64,000 nt of DNA from Pseudomonas sp. GD03944 (GTDB lineage Bacteria; Pseudomonadota; Gammaproteobacteria; Pseudomonadales; Pseudomonadaceae). Below the pieces are notes generated by a model. It saw only the letters and a program-made list of their open reading frames with translations, searched no databases and was not told where the DNA came from. Of this stretch, positions 1 through 9,204 are shown one piece after another. Within the stretch, counting starts at the first letter, position 1, and every line of letters starts with the position of its first letter. The stretch is from NCBI RefSeq assembly GCF_029839275.1, contig NZ_JAOCAH010000002.1, forward strand, positions 248,001 through 312,000, written 5' to 3'. The position numbers and the translations under genes are program-made.

Positions 1-1
1 A

Positions 2-1429
2 CTGTCCACCCTGGATCTGCAACAGGAAATCCAGGAGGCCCTGGAGTCCAACCCGATGCTCGAACGCCAGGAAGAAGGCGACGACTTCGACAATTCGGAC
101 CCCATGGCCGACGGTGCCGAAAGCGCGACGCCGGCCAGCCAGCAACAGGACACCTACCAGGAAAGCACCTACCAGGAATCCTCGCAGACCGTGGATAACC
201 TGGAGGACGGCGAATGGAACGAGCGCATTCCCAATGAGCTGCCGGTGGATACCGCCTGGGAAGACGTCTACCAGACCAGCGCCAGCAGCCTGCCCAGCAA
301 CGACGATGACGAGTGGGACTTCACCACCCGCACCTCCAGCGGCGAGAGCCTGCAGAGCCACCTGCTCTGGCAACTCAACCTGGCGCCGATGTCCGACAAG
401 GACCGCCTGATCGCCGTCACCCTGATCGACTGCATCAACGAACAGGGCTATCTGGAAGAAACCCTCGAGGAAGTGGTCGAGGCCTTCGACCCGGAACTGG
501 ACATCGAACTCGACGAAGTCGAGGCCGTCCTGCACCGCATCCAGCAATTCGAACCCTCCGGCATCGCCGCACGTGACCTGCGCGAATGCCTGCTGCTGCA
601 ACTGCGCCAGCTGTCCGCCAAGACGCCATGGCTCAGCGAAGCCCAGCGCCTGGCCAGCGACTACCTGGACCTGCTGGGCAGCCGTGACTACAGCCAGCTG
701 ATGCGCCGCATGAAGCTCAAGGAAGACGAGCTGCGCCAGGTGATCGAGCTGATCCAGAGCCTCAACCCCCGCCCCGGCTCGCAGATCGAATCGAGCGAAC
801 CGGAGTACGTGGTCCCCGACGTCATCGTGCGCAAGCACAACGAACGCTGGCTGGTGGAGCTGAACCAGGAAGCCATGCCGCGCCTGCGCGTCAACCCGCA
901 ATACGCAGGCTTCGTCCGCCGAGCCGACTCCAGCGCCGACAACACCTTCATGCGCAACCAGTTGCAAGAAGCCCGCTGGTTCATCAAGAGCCTGCAGAGC
1001 CGCAACGAAACGCTGATGAAGGTGGCCACGCAGATCGTCGAGCACCAGCGCGGCTTCCTCGACTACGGCGACGAAGCGATGAAACCGCTGGTGCTGCACG
1101 ACATCGCCGAAGCGGTGGGCATGCATGAATCGACCATTTCGCGGGTCACCACGCAGAAGTTCATGCACACCCCGCGTGGCATTTACGAGCTGAAATACTT
1201 CTTCTCCAGCCACGTCAGCACCTCGGAAGGCGGTGAATGCTCGTCGACCGCGATCCGCGCGATCATCAAGAAACTCGTCGCCGCGGAAAATGCAAAAAAG
1301 CCGTTGAGCGACAGCAAGATCGCTGGTTTACTGGAAGCACAGGGTATTCAAGTGGCCCGCCGCACCGTCGCGAAGTACCGCGAATCCCTCGGTATAGCGC
1401 CCTCCAGTGAGCGCAAACGATTGATGTAA
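2..1429 (+). CDS. rpoN: RNA polymerase sigma-54 factor (RpoN), 5' end outside the window
   Basis: Alternative sigma factor that binds -24/-12 promoters and needs AAA+ activators; it controls nitrogen, motility and carbon genes. The reading frame is open from base 2, so the start lies upstream. The visible protein begins inside the glutamine-rich region I, continues through the acidic region II (many D/E around 60-330), then the core-binding and HTH region ([13 protein letters not shown] near 1125-1160), and ends with the RpoN box [10 protein letters not shown] at about 1354-1383, the -24 recognition motif. Only about 20-30 N-terminal residues should be missing, judged from the usual length near 490-500. 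It is followed by hpf, ptsN, rapZ and ptsO, the standard rpoN cluster. Confidence 0.98.
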   Translation: MSTLDLQQEIQEALESNPMLERQEEGDDFDNSDPMADGAESATPASQQQDTYQESTYQESSQTVDNLEDGEWNERIPNELPVDTAWEDVYQTSASSLPSNDDDEWDFTTRTSSGESLQSHLLWQLNLAPMSDKDRLIAVTLIDCINEQGYLEETLEEVVEAFDPELDIELDEVEAVLHRIQQFEPSGIAARDLRECLLLQLRQLSAKTPWLSEAQRLASDYLDLLGSRDYSQLMRRMKLKEDELRQVIELIQSLNPRPGSQIESSEPEYVVPDVIVRKHNERWLVELNQEAMPRLRVNPQYAGFVRRADSSADNTFMRNQLQEARWFIKSLQSRNETLMKVATQIVEHQRGFLDYGDEAMKPLVLHDIAEAVGMHESTISRVTTQKFMHTPRGIYELKYFFSSHVSTSEGGECSSTAIRAIIKKLVAAENAKKPLSDSKIAGLLEAQGIQVARRTVAKYRESLGIAPSSERKRLM

Positions 1430-1611
1430 GGCGCCATCCTACGGAAGACCGAAAGAGCCAGAAAAGACTCAGCCCGCATCCCATTTGGCAGCTTCGCTGC
1501 AACAGACGGCGAAGCGACAGCGACAGTTCTGCCTGCGTCGACCAGGCCAAAGTGTTCCGGCGGCAGGCCCGATAGCCTGCCTCTCACACACGGCAACAAG
1601 GAGAAAGCGGT

Positions 1612-1920
1612 ATGCAAGTCAACATCAGTGGACACCAGCTGGATGTGACCGACGCCCTGCGTGACTACATCGACGAGAAACTGAGTCGATTGGAGCGCCA
1701 CTTCGACAAGATCACCAACGTACAAGTCATTATGGAGGTCGAGAAGCTCAAGCAGAAAATCGAAGCGACTCTGCACATCGCCGGTGGTGAGGTGGTCGCC
1801 AACGCCGAACATGAAGACATGTACGCCGCCATTGATTTACTGACCGACAAACTCGACCGTCAACTGATCAAGCACAAGGAAAAGCAGCTCGAACGTCAGC
1901 AAGGCGCCATGGCTCGCTGA
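1612..1920 (+). CDS. hpf: Ribosome hibernation promoting factor, short form (HPF)
   Basis: Binds the 30S decoding region in stationary phase and promotes 70S dimerisation into inactive 100S particles. The 102-residue protein is a single S30AE/sigma-54 modulation domain without the C-terminal dimerisation extension of long HPF. It opens with MQVNISGHQLDVTDALR and ends in a basic tail (KHKEKQLERQQGAMAR). A clear AAGGAG (1599-1604) sits 7 bases before the ATG. It lies 182 bases after rpoN, in the same direction, in the place once called ORF95 or 'sigma-54 modulation protein'. The 182-base gap could hold its own promoter; I see no strong one. Confidence 0.97.
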   Translation: MQVNISGHQLDVTDALRDYIDEKLSRLERHFDKITNVQVIMEVEKLKQKIEATLHIAGGEVVANAEHEDMYAAIDLLTDKLDRQLIKHKEKQLERQQGAMAR

Positions 1921-1935
1921 CATCGCCTCCCTCCT

Positions 1936-2400
1936 ATGATTCGACTTGAAAATATCCTGACCCCCGGCCGTTCCCTGGTGAACGTGCCGGGCGGCAGTAA
2001 AAAACGTGTTCTCGAACAAATCGCCAACCTGATCGCGCGCGACCTGCCCGATCTCGATGGACAAGATATCTTCGAAAGCCTGATTGCCCGTGAAAAACTC
2101 GGTTCCACCGGTTTCGGCAATGGCATTGCCATTCCGCACTGCCGCCTGCCTGGCTGCCAGGCGCCGATCAGCGCCGTGCTGAAGCTGGCCACGGCGGTCG
2201 ATTTCGATGCCATCGATGGCGCCCCGGTCGACCTGCTGTTCATTCTCCTGGTCCCTGAAGCCGCCACCGACGAGCACCTTGAATTGCTGCGCCAGGTCGC
2301 CAGCATGCTGGACCGCAGCGAGGTCCGTGAGCGCCTGCGCATGGCCCAGAGCAACGAAAGCTTGTATCAGGTCGTCGTCGACGTACAGAACGGTCGCTAA
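1936..2400 (+). CDS. ptsN: Nitrogen-regulatory PTS enzyme IIA (EIIA-Ntr)
   Basis: Terminal phosphoacceptor of the PtsP-NPr-PtsN regulatory chain; it transports nothing but binds partners such as potassium transporters and kinases. The 154-residue PTS EIIA type-2 fold carries the active-site histidine H68 in GNGIAIPHCRL. The gene begins 15 bases after hpf. The bases before the ATG (catcgcctccctcct) hold no Shine-Dalgarno sequence, so translation probably depends on coupling to hpf; this is an inference. Its partners rapZ and ptsO follow directly. Confidence 0.97.
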   Translation: MIRLENILTPGRSLVNVPGGSKKRVLEQIANLIARDLPDLDGQDIFESLIAREKLGSTGFGNGIAIPHCRLPGCQAPISAVLKLATAVDFDAIDGAPVDLLFILLVPEAATDEHLELLRQVASMLDRSEVRERLRMAQSNESLYQVVVDVQNGR

Positions 2401-2415
2401 CCCGGGGACAGAGTC

Positions 2416-3273
2416 ATGCGCTTGATCATTGTCAGCGGTCGCTCCGGCTCCGGTAAAAGCACCGCCCTCGACGTCCTTGAAGACAATGGCTTCTACTGCA
2501 TCGACAACCTGCCCGCCGGCCTGCTGCCCGAGCTGGCCGAACGCGCACTGCTGCACACCGAACTGCTGCACCCGCAAGTCGCGGTCTCGATCGATGCCCG
2601 CAACCTGCCCAGCCAGCTGAAACGCTTCCCCGAGCTGCTGGATGAAGTCCGCGCCCGCCACATCCAGTGCGATGTGCTGTACCTGGACGCCGACGAGGAA
2701 ACCCTGCTCAAGCGCTTCTCGGAAACCCGTCGACGACACCCGCTGACCAACGAAAACCGCTCCCTGGCCGAGGCCATCGCCGACGAGAGCGCGCTGCTCG
2801 GCCCGATCACCGACCTCGCCGACCTGAAGATCGACACCACCCACCTCAATCTCTACCAGCTGCGCGACACCCTCAAGCTGCGCCTGCTCAATCAGCCGGA
2901 ACCGGGTACCGCGTTTCTGGTGGAATCGTTCGGCTTCAAGCGCGGCATGCCCGTGGATGCCGACCTGGTGTTCGATGTCCGCTGCCTGCCCAACCCGTAC
3001 TGGAAGCCCGAGCTGCGCGACTATTCCGGGCTGGACCAGCCCGTGGTCGAGTACCTGTCCGCGCAAGCCGATGTGGAGGAGATGTACCAGGACGTGTTCA
3101 CGTACCTGAAGAAATGGCTGCCCCGCTTCGCTGCCAGCAACCGGGCCTACGTCACCGTGGCCATCGGCTGCACGGGAGGGCATCACCGCTCGGTCTACTT
3201 GGCCAACCGCCTGGGCGAGGCCCTCAAACCCATCCTGAAGAACGTTCAGGTTCGCCACCGCGACCTCAGCTAA
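2416..3273 (+). CDS. rapZ: RNase adapter protein RapZ
   Basis: In enterobacteria RapZ delivers the small RNA GlmZ to RNase E and so sets glucosamine-6-phosphate synthase levels. The 285-residue protein has a Walker [10 protein letters not shown] at residues 8-16 and the conserved C-terminal half ([19 protein letters not shown]), where RNA and amino-sugar binding reside in the family. ATG preceded by GGGGACAGAGTC. It lies 15 bases after ptsN and 12 before ptsO. GlmZ itself is not obvious here, and whether Pseudomonas RapZ acts on the same target is not shown by the sequence. Confidence 0.96.
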   Translation: MRLIIVSGRSGSGKSTALDVLEDNGFYCIDNLPAGLLPELAERALLHTELLHPQVAVSIDARNLPSQLKRFPELLDEVRARHIQCDVLYLDADEETLLKRFSETRRRHPLTNENRSLAEAIADESALLGPITDLADLKIDTTHLNLYQLRDTLKLRLLNQPEPGTAFLVESFGFKRGMPVDADLVFDVRCLPNPYWKPELRDYSGLDQPVVEYLSAQADVEEMYQDVFTYLKKWLPRFAASNRAYVTVAIGCTGGHHRSVYLANRLGEALKPILKNVQVRHRDLS

Positions 3274-3285
3274 GGAACTACCGCG

Positions 3286-3558
3286 ATGCCTGCCTGCGAA
3301 ATCACCATCATCAACAAGCTCGGGCTCCATGCCCGGGCAGCCGCCAAGTTCGTGGGCGTGGCCGGCCGCTTCCCCTGCCAGATCAAGATCGGCCGCGCGC
3401 CGGACAGCCTGGTCGACGGCAAGAGCATCATGGCGGTCATGATGCTGGCCGCCGGCAAGGGCACGCCGGTCTACCTGTACACCGAAGGTGATCAGGACGC
3501 CGATGCACTCAATGCCCTCGTCGAGCTGATCAACAACAAGTTCGACGAAGGCGAGTGA
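3286..3558 (+). CDS. ptsO: Phosphocarrier protein NPr (PtsO), HPr family
   Basis: Passes phosphate from PtsP (EI-Ntr) to PtsN. The 90-residue HPr fold carries the active His15 in NKLGLHARAAAKF. AAGGAA lies 9 bases before the ATG. It closes the rpoN cluster; the next gene (ZIP transporter) is convergent and its stop lies 34 bases away. A weak GC-rich inverted repeat (about 3564-3585) between the two stops may act as a shared terminator but has no T-run. Confidence 0.96.
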   Translation: MPACEITIINKLGLHARAAAKFVGVAGRFPCQIKIGRAPDSLVDGKSIMAVMMLAAGKGTPVYLYTEGDQDADALNALVELINNKFDEGE

Positions 3559-3592
3559 GCCGAAGGCGAGCCACCCGCCTCGCCCGAAGCAT

Positions 3593-4492
3593 TCAGACCA
3601 GCGCGGTATCCATCACCATCATCAGGCAGAAGCCTGCCGCCAGCCCCAGGCTGGCCTCGGTTTCATGCCCCTTGCGATGGGATTCCGGAATGATCTCGTG
3701 GGTCACGGCGAACAGCATGGCGCCGGCGGCCAATGCCAGGCCCCACGGCAACAACAGTGCCGAAACACCCACCAGCCAGGCGCAGATCACCGCGAACAGC
3801 GGCTCCACCAACCCGGATGCCGCGCCAATCAACAGCGCCTTGCCCCGCGACATGCCGGCACTGACCAGCACCAGGGAAATGATCAGGCCCTCGGGCAGGT
3901 CCTGCAGCGCGATCCCCATCGCCAGGCTGTCCGCCCCCGCCAGCCCCGCTCCCGCCGCTACCCCGACGGCCATGCCCTCAGGAATGTTGTGCAGCACCAC
4001 GGCGATGACGAACAGCAGGACCCTCGGTTCGAGCCCCCGCACCCCACCGGTTTCCTCATTCAATACCGGCTTCGGCAACACCCGCCCCAGGCCGAACAGC
4101 GCACTGGCCCCGATCATCAGCCCGAGGCTGGCGAGAAACCCGGCACCCCACTTGGAAAAACCGATGTCCTGGGCTGCCCCCATGGCCGGGATCAACAGGG
4201 AAAACACCGTGGCGGCAAGCATCACCCCGCCGCCGAACCCCAGCAGCGTGTCCGACACCCGGGTCGAGATCGAACGCATGAACAGCACCGGCAGCGCCCC
4301 GAGCGCCGTTCCCAGCGCGCACAGCATGCCGCTCTGCAGGGCTCTCCAGATCTGCGGCTCGATGGACTGGGCGGCGATGGCGGACGCCTGCATCAGCAGC
4401 AGCGTGCTGCCACCGAGCAAGACGCAGAACCCGACCAAGTAGCGCAGCGTGCGGCCGTTGGAAAGCGTGATGGTTTGCAGCAAGGTTCGCAT
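3593..4492 (-). CDS. ZIP family divalent metal transporter
   Basis: Inner-membrane transporter of the ZIP (ZupT/GufA) family, which imports zinc, iron or manganese. The 299-residue protein has about eight hydrophobic segments and the two ZIP metal-site helices: VVLHNIPEGMAVGVAAG and ALQDLPEGLIISLVL, each with the H/D-x-x-P-E-G pattern. I chose MRTLLQTITL (4492), because AGGG lies about 9 bases upstream; the frame stays open to 4621 without a better site. It lies 168 bases downstream of sodA on the same strand and has the position of PA4467 in P. aeruginosa, so it may be the last gene of the Fur-type operon. Manganese supply for SodA is a plausible but unproven role. Confidence 0.9.
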   Translation of the reverse strand: MRTLLQTITLSNGRTLRYLVGFCVLLGGSTLLLMQASAIAAQSIEPQIWRALQSGMLCALGTALGALPVLFMRSISTRVSDTLLGFGGGVMLAATVFSLLIPAMGAAQDIGFSKWGAGFLASLGLMIGASALFGLGRVLPKPVLNEETGGVRGLEPRVLLFVIAVVLHNIPEGMAVGVAAGAGLAGADSLAMGIALQDLPEGLIISLVLVSAGMSRGKALLIGAASGLVEPLFAVICAWLVGVSALLLPWGLALAAGAMLFAVTHEIIPESHRKGHETEASLGLAAGFCLMMVMDTALV

Positions 4493-4660
4493 GAAAGCCC
4501 TATTTGTCAGCGGCGCGGCAGTCATCACCGTCGGGATGAACCGGCACCGTTCAGCGATTGGGAAGGTATCGAGCCCCGACGCGGAGCGCCTCCCCAGGCA
4601 CCCCGACACCGCGTGGAGCACCTGAAGAAAGCCTAGCAGGCAGCGGCCCTTCTGCCGGTG

Positions 4661-5272
4661 TCAGGCCAGTGCGGCCTGGTAGCGCCGCGCCACTTCAGCC
4701 CAGTGAATGACGTTGTAGAACGCCCCGATGTATTCGGGACGGCGGTTCTGGTAACGCAGGTAGTAGGCATGCTCCCACACGTCCAAGCCCAGAATCGGCG
4801 TGTTGCCGTGCATCAGTGGGCTGTCCTGGTTGGCACTGCTCTCCACCACCAGGGTTTTCCCCGGGGTCACGCTGAGCCAGGCCCAGCCGCTGCCAAAGCG
4901 GGTCAGTGCCGCCTTGGTGAACGCGTCCTTGAACACGTCGAAGCCACCCAGCTGCGATTCGATCGCAGCGGCCAGCGCACCCTCGGGCGTACCGCCGCCC
5001 TGGGGTGACATGACCGCCCAGAACAGGCTGTGGTTGGCGTGGCCACCGCCATGGTTGACCACCGCACCACGCACGTTGTCCGGTACCTCGGCCAACCGGG
5101 TCAGCAGTTCCTCGACCGGCAGCTCACCGAGGGCGTTGCCCTCCAGCGCTGCGTTCAGGCCGTTCACATAGGTCTGGTGGTGCTTGCTGTAGTGAATCTC
5201 CATGGTCTGCGCATCGATGTGCGGTTCCAGGGCGTCGTAGGCGTAGGGCAAGGCAGGCAGCAGGTAAGGCAT
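4661..5272 (-). CDS. sodA: Superoxide dismutase, manganese type (SodA)
   Basis: Converts superoxide to hydrogen peroxide and oxygen in the cytoplasm. The 203-residue protein has the C-terminal signature [19 protein letters not shown]; the [11 protein letters not shown] context and its place behind fumC indicate the Mn form, which is made when iron is scarce. H27 in [11 protein letters not shown] is a metal ligand. The start [10 protein letters not shown] is the usual one; the open frame upstream to 5470 is read-through over orfX. It is the fourth gene of fagA-fumC-orfX-sodA, 10 bases after orfX, and so should be induced on iron limitation through the operator at 7593-7611. Confidence 0.96.
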   Translation of the reverse strand: MPYLLPALPYAYDALEPHIDAQTMEIHYSKHHQTYVNGLNAALEGNALGELPVEELLTRLAEVPDNVRGAVVNHGGGHANHSLFWAVMSPQGGGTPEGALAAAIESQLGGFDVFKDAFTKAALTRFGSGWAWLSVTPGKTLVVESSANQDSPLMHGNTPILGLDVWEHAYYLRYQNRRPEYIGAFYNVIHWAEVARRYQAALA

Positions 5273-5282
5273 GGGCGATTCC

Positions 5283-5732
5283 TCAATGTAATAGGCGAGC
5301 ATGGGGCGCGGCCGACGCCCCAGGGATTGCCTGGGGACTGGTCGGCCGTTCAAGCAGGCGATCCGTGCGCGGGTAGGCGCCGTATTCACCGATGAAATGC
5401 AGCAACACGCTGTAGGTACGGCTGCTGTGGCGCAGCGCCGCCGCACGCAATGCCGGCGGCAGGCGCTCATCGGAGCGGCTGCTCAGCAGCCGCTCGTGGC
5501 AGGCGCACAGGCATTCGGCGGCCTCTTCGGGCTGGCCCAGCATCAGGTGCAGGTCCGCCAGGTTGTGCTGGGAAATGACGAACGCGGCGACCGCGCCGTC
5601 GACATCCGAACAGCGCGCGAACAACACCTGGGCCAAGGCCAGCGCCTGCAAGTAATGCTCCCGCGCCTCGACCCAGAGTCCTGCACTGAAACAGCGGTTA
5701 CCGGCTTCGATGGTCCGTTTCCAGAGCTCCAT
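5283..5732 (-). CDS. Conserved protein of the fumC-sodA operon (OrfX)
   Basis: Unknown function; it is always found between fumC and sodA in Pseudomonas and is known as orfX. The 149-residue product is largely alpha-helical with TPR-like periodicity ([45 protein letters not shown]), which suggests a small helical-repeat scaffold. I set the start at [11 protein letters not shown] (5732) because GAGGAGG lies 8 bases before it; an upstream in-frame ATG at 5762 lacks a site. It follows fumC by 71 bases and precedes sodA by 10, so the three are surely cotranscribed. Confidence 0.87.
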   Translation of the reverse strand: MELWKRTIEAGNRCFSAGLWVEAREHYLQALALAQVLFARCSDVDGAVAAFVISQHNLADLHLMLGQPEEAAECLCACHERLLSSRSDERLPPALRAAALRHSSRTYSVLLHFIGEYGAYPRTDRLLERPTSPQAIPGASAAPHARLLH

Positions 5733-5803
5733 CAGACTTGCCTCCTCGCCCACCCGGGGCATCAGTGGCGCCGCCTCAGGGCCGCGCCGGGCTCATGACC
5801 CTG

Positions 5804-7180
5804 TTACAGACCGCCTTCGGTCAGCCGCTCCGGATTGAGCAGTTGCTCCAGCTGGGCGCGGTCGAGGTCGGTGTTTTCCAGCGCCACATCGATGATCGGC
5901 CGACCTTCGCGGTAGGCCTGCTTGGCGATTTCCGCTGCCTTCAGGTAGCCGATCAGGGGGTTCAGGGCCGTCACCAGGATCGGGTTGCGGCCCAAGGCTT
6001 CCTTGAGCTTCGGCTCGTTGACCTTGAAGCTGGCAATGGCACGGTCAGCCAGCAACCGGCTGACGTTGCTCAGCAACTGGATGCTGCTGAGCAGGTTGTG
6101 CGCGACCACCGGCAGCATCACGTTCAGTTCGAAATTGCCGGACTGCCCGGCGACAGTGATCGCCGCATCGTTGCCGATGACCTGCGCCGCCACCATGGCG
6201 GTCGCCTCCGGGATCACCGGGTTGACCTTGCCCGGCATGATCGACGAGCCGGGCTGCAACGCTTCCAGCTCGATCTCGGCCAGGCCGGCCAGGGGGCCGG
6301 AGTTCATCCAGCGCAGGTCGTTGGCAATCTTCATCAGCGACACGGCGGTGGTTTTCAGTTGCCCGGACAGCGCCACGGCGGTGTCCTGCGAGCCGATCAG
6401 GGCAAAGAAATTGGTGCCCGGCGCGAACTGCTGGCCGGTCAGCGCGTTGAGCTCCACACAGAAGCACTCGGCGAAGCGCAGGTGGGCATTGATCCCCGTG
6501 CCGACGGCCGTCCCGCCCTGGGCCAGGCACTGCAGGCTGGGCAGCAAGGCGTTCAGATGCTGGATGTTGGCCTGAATCTGTTGCGCCCAGCCGTCCAGTA
6601 CCTGGCTCATGCGCACCGGCATCGCATCCATCAGGTGGGTGCGGCCGGTCTTCACGTAGGGCTGGACCTCCAGCGACTTGTCGCAGAGCACCGCCAGCAG
6701 GTGCCCCAGGGCCGGCAGCAGTTGCTCGCTCAGCTCGATGACCGCGCTGACGTGGATGGTCGTAGGAATGATGTCGTTGCTGCTCTGCCCGCAATTGACG
6801 TGGTCGTTGGGGCTGACTGTCTCGCCGAGAATCCGGCTGGCCAGGGTCGCGATCACCTCGTTGGCGTTCATGTTGGAGCTGGTGCCGGAACCGGTCTGGA
6901 ACACGTCGACCGGAAAATGCGCGATGAAATCCCCCGCCAGCAGTTCCTGGCAGGCCGCCACGATGGCATCACCCTGGGCCGGCAGGATCTGTTCGAGATC
7001 GACGTTGGCCCGCGCAGCGGCGGCCTTGGCCAGGATCAGCGCACGGATGAAGGCCTCGGGCATGCGCTGCCCCGACACCGGGAAGTTGTTCACCGCTCGC
7101 TGGGTCTGCGCGCCATAGAGCGCCTCGGTCGGGACAGCCAGCTCGCCCATGCTGTCGCGTTCGGTCCGGGTGTTATGCAT
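5804..7180 (-). CDS. fumC: Class II fumarate hydratase (iron-independent)
   Basis: Interconverts fumarate and malate without an iron-sulfur cluster, thus replacing the iron-dependent class I enzyme when iron is low. The 458-residue protein shows the superfamily signature GSSIMPGKVNP and the substrate sites SGTSSNMNANEV and GRTHLMDAMPV. Start MHNTRTERDSMGEL with GGAAAT 4-9 bases before it. Its ATG lies inside the end of fagA: the two genes overlap by 8 bases (TATGCATAA), so translation is coupled. Expected regulation is Fur repression. Confidence 0.97.
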   Translation of the reverse strand: MHNTRTERDSMGELAVPTEALYGAQTQRAVNNFPVSGQRMPEAFIRALILAKAAAARANVDLEQILPAQGDAIVAACQELLAGDFIAHFPVDVFQTGSGTSSNMNANEVIATLASRILGETVSPNDHVNCGQSSNDIIPTTIHVSAVIELSEQLLPALGHLLAVLCDKSLEVQPYVKTGRTHLMDAMPVRMSQVLDGWAQQIQANIQHLNALLPSLQCLAQGGTAVGTGINAHLRFAECFCVELNALTGQQFAPGTNFFALIGSQDTAVALSGQLKTTAVSLMKIANDLRWMNSGPLAGLAEIELEALQPGSSIMPGKVNPVIPEATAMVAAQVIGNDAAITVAGQSGNFELNVMLPVVAHNLLSSIQLLSNVSRLLADRAIASFKVNEPKLKEALGRNPILVTALNPLIGYLKAAEIAKQAYREGRPIIDVALENTDLDRAQLEQLLNPERLTEGGL

Positions 7181-7568
7181 AGGGATTTCCTTGTGCCAGT
7201 TCGGCGGGAGAGAGGGAGGGCACCAGTTGCAGCGTTGCCAGGCGGTTGCGCATCTGGTTGAGGCTGCGCTGCTTGGCGCAATCGTCGGCCAGGTGCTGCA
7301 GAACGCGCATAGGCCGGTAGACGTGGTCCAGGCAGAGGCTGCGCCAGTGCCAGGGCAAGGCCGGGTCGCTGGCGGTGTCGAGCAGCAGGCGCAGCATGGT
7401 GCTCGACACACGCCAGGGGCTCATCACGCCCTGCTCGATCAGCAGCGCGCTGTGCATCATGTAGTGATCGAGTTGTCGCGGCTCATCGGGGAACAGCGCA
7501 CAGCGGATGCGCCATGCCTGCCAGTACCAACAATCCTTGCAGGGTGTGGCGCGGGATCGAGATGTCAT
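7173..7568 (-). CDS. fagA: Fur-associated gene A product (FagA), operon leader gene
   Basis: First gene of the fagA-fumC-orfX-sodA operon of Pseudomonas; molecular function unknown. The 131-residue protein starts MTSRSRATPCKDCWYWQAW, with a C-x-x-C pair followed by a tryptophan-rich stretch, then a helical C-terminal half. AGGG lies about 12 bases upstream of the ATG. The name rests on position, size and the Fur-like operator before it, not on a domain that I can identify. Its stop overlaps the fumC start by 8 bases. Confidence 0.83.
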   Translation of the reverse strand: MTSRSRATPCKDCWYWQAWRIRCALFPDEPRQLDHYMMHSALLIEQGVMSPWRVSSTMLRLLLDTASDPALPWHWRSLCLDHVYRPMRVLQHLADDCAKQRSLNQMRNRLATLQLVPSLSPAELAQGNPYA

Positions 7569-7592
7569 GGAAAGCAACCCTGGCAGAAAAGT

Positions 7593-7627
7593 AATGATAT
7601 TTATTATCATTTGATAAAAATAATCAA
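7593..7627 (-). promoter_or_regulatory. Fur-box-like operator and promoter of fagA-fumC-orfX-sodA
   Basis: 7594-7610 is ATGATA-N5-TATCAT, a perfect 6-bp inverted repeat; the 19-mer at 7593-7611 matches the Fur consensus at 12 of 19 positions by my count. A -35-like TTGATT (7627-7622) and -10-like ATAAAT (7604-7599) are 17 bases apart on the - strand, so the operator covers the -10 element. Position about 25-55 bases before the fagA ATG. Confidence 0.78.
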
Positions 7628-7722
7628 TACCTTGCGCCACTGGACTAAACGACAGCCGCGCCTCGCCCGGCGCGATGAATACGCACCCGGCAAGCGGCAG
7701 GAAAACAGAAGGGAGAAAGCAA

Positions 7723-7743
7723 GGAGGCACAGAGTGTGCCTCC
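7723..7743 (-). terminator. Hairpin downstream of pmbA
   Basis: GGAGGCACA-gag-TGTGCCTCC, 9-bp perfect stem, 3-base loop, 11 bases after the pmbA stop. The - strand continues TTGCTTTCTCCC, a poor T-run, so termination may be partial. Confidence 0.5.
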
Positions 7744-7753
7744 GGGGAACCGG

Positions 7754-9100
7754 TCAGCTGCCGGCGACGGTCATCCGCTCGATCAGCACTGAGCCCGTAC
7801 GGATATTGCTGCGCAGCTCCAGGTCGCTGCCGACCGCGACGATCTGTTTGAACATGTCGCGCATGTTGCCGGCGATGGTGACTTCCTGGACCGGGAACTG
7901 GATTTCGCCGTTTTCCACCCAATAACCGCCAGCGCCCCGGGAATAATCACCGGTGACCATGTTCAGCCCCTGCCCCATCAGCTCGGTGACCAGCAGGCCG
8001 CGGCCCATGCGCTTGATCAGGGCCTGCTGGTCTTCGTTGCCATGGCTGACGAACAGGTTGTGCACGCCACCGGCGTTGGCCGTGCTCGGCATGCCCAGCT
8101 TGCGCCCGGAATAGGTGCCCAGCACGTAGGACAGCAATTCGCCCCCTTCGACGAAGAACTTGGCGTAGGTCGCCAGGCCATCGCCATCGAACGACGCGCT
8201 GCCGAGGGCCCGCGGGATATGCGGTCGCTCATCCAGGCTCAGCCACTCAGGGAACAGCTTCTGCCCCAGCGAGCCTTCGAGGAAGGACGACTTGCGGTAC
8301 AGGTTGCCACCGGAGATAGCGGCCAGGAAGCTGCCGAACAACCCGGTGGCCAGTTCTGCGGAGAACAGCACCGGCACCTCGCAGGTGGGCACCGGGCGTG
8401 CCCCGAGGCGGCTGACCGCACGCTGCGCGGCGCGACGGCCGATGCCCGCCGGGTCGGCGAGCAGCTCGCCCTGGCGGTTGACGTCATACCAGTAATCACG
8501 CTGCATCTGGCCGTTATCTTCGGCGATCATCACGCAACTCAGACTGTGCCGTGTGCTCGCGTAGCCGCCCACGAACCCATGGCTGTTGCCGTATACACGG
8601 CAGCCCTGATGAGTGTTGAGGGTGGTGCCGTCGGCGTTGCGAATGCGTTTGTCCGCCGCAAAAGCCGCGCCCTCGCAGACCAGCGCCTGCTCGATGGCCT
8701 GTTCCGGAGTGATCGACCAGGCGTGGTACAGGTCCAGGGGCGGCAACTCGCGCGCCATCAGCCCGGCGTCCGCTAGACCGGCACACTCATCCTCCGAGGC
8801 GTGCTTGGCGATCGCCAGGGCCGCCGCCACCGTTTCCCGTATCGCCGCGTCGCCACTGGCCGAGGTGCTCGCCGAGCCCTTGCGCTGGCCGACATACAGC
8901 GTGATGCCGAAGCCCTGGTCACGGTTGAACTCCACCGTTTCCACTTCGCCCTGGCGCACCGAGGTGGACAAGCCCTGCTCGACGGAAACCGCTACTTCGC
9001 AGGCGCTGGCGCCCTGCTTCTTCGCTTCGGCGATGATCTGCTCGACCTGGGCCTGCAATTGCGGCAAGGCCTCGGGGCCGACGACGTCTACTGCACTCAT
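7754..9100 (-). CDS. pmbA: Metalloprotease subunit PmbA/TldE
   Basis: Partner of TldD in a heterodimeric protease that unfolds and degrades flexible peptides; in E. coli it matures microcin B17 and degrades CcdA. The 448-residue protein has the PmbA/TldD N-terminal half (EAKKQGASACEVAVS) and C-terminal half ending in GNMRDMFKQIVAVGSDLELRSNIRTGSVLIERMTVAG. It has no HExxH motif, as expected for TldE; the motif is in the TldD subunit at 9748-11190. AGGAG lies 5 bases before the ATG. It is divergent from yjgA and separated by that gene from tldD. Confidence 0.95.
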   Translation of the reverse strand: MSAVDVVGPEALPQLQAQVEQIIAEAKKQGASACEVAVSVEQGLSTSVRQGEVETVEFNRDQGFGITLYVGQRKGSASTSASGDAAIRETVAAALAIAKHASEDECAGLADAGLMARELPPLDLYHAWSITPEQAIEQALVCEGAAFAADKRIRNADGTTLNTHQGCRVYGNSHGFVGGYASTRHSLSCVMIAEDNGQMQRDYWYDVNRQGELLADPAGIGRRAAQRAVSRLGARPVPTCEVPVLFSAELATGLFGSFLAAISGGNLYRKSSFLEGSLGQKLFPEWLSLDERPHIPRALGSASFDGDGLATYAKFFVEGGELLSYVLGTYSGRKLGMPSTANAGGVHNLFVSHGNEDQQALIKRMGRGLLVTELMGQGLNMVTGDYSRGAGGYWVENGEIQFPVQEVTIAGNMRDMFKQIVAVGSDLELRSNIRTGSVLIERMTVAGS

Positions 9101-9204
9101 AAGAACTCCTGAACGAAGGCTGCAAACGCGCCCATACGCGGGCCGAACGCTTGCAGCCGGAAACTTGCTGCTATCATGACGGCGTTTTCCACTGGACCGC
9201 CCCC

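Noticed and set aside
1837..3330. 497-codon open frame on - opposite ptsN and rapZ
   Set aside because: Covers two well-known genes in antisense and has no recognisable protein features.
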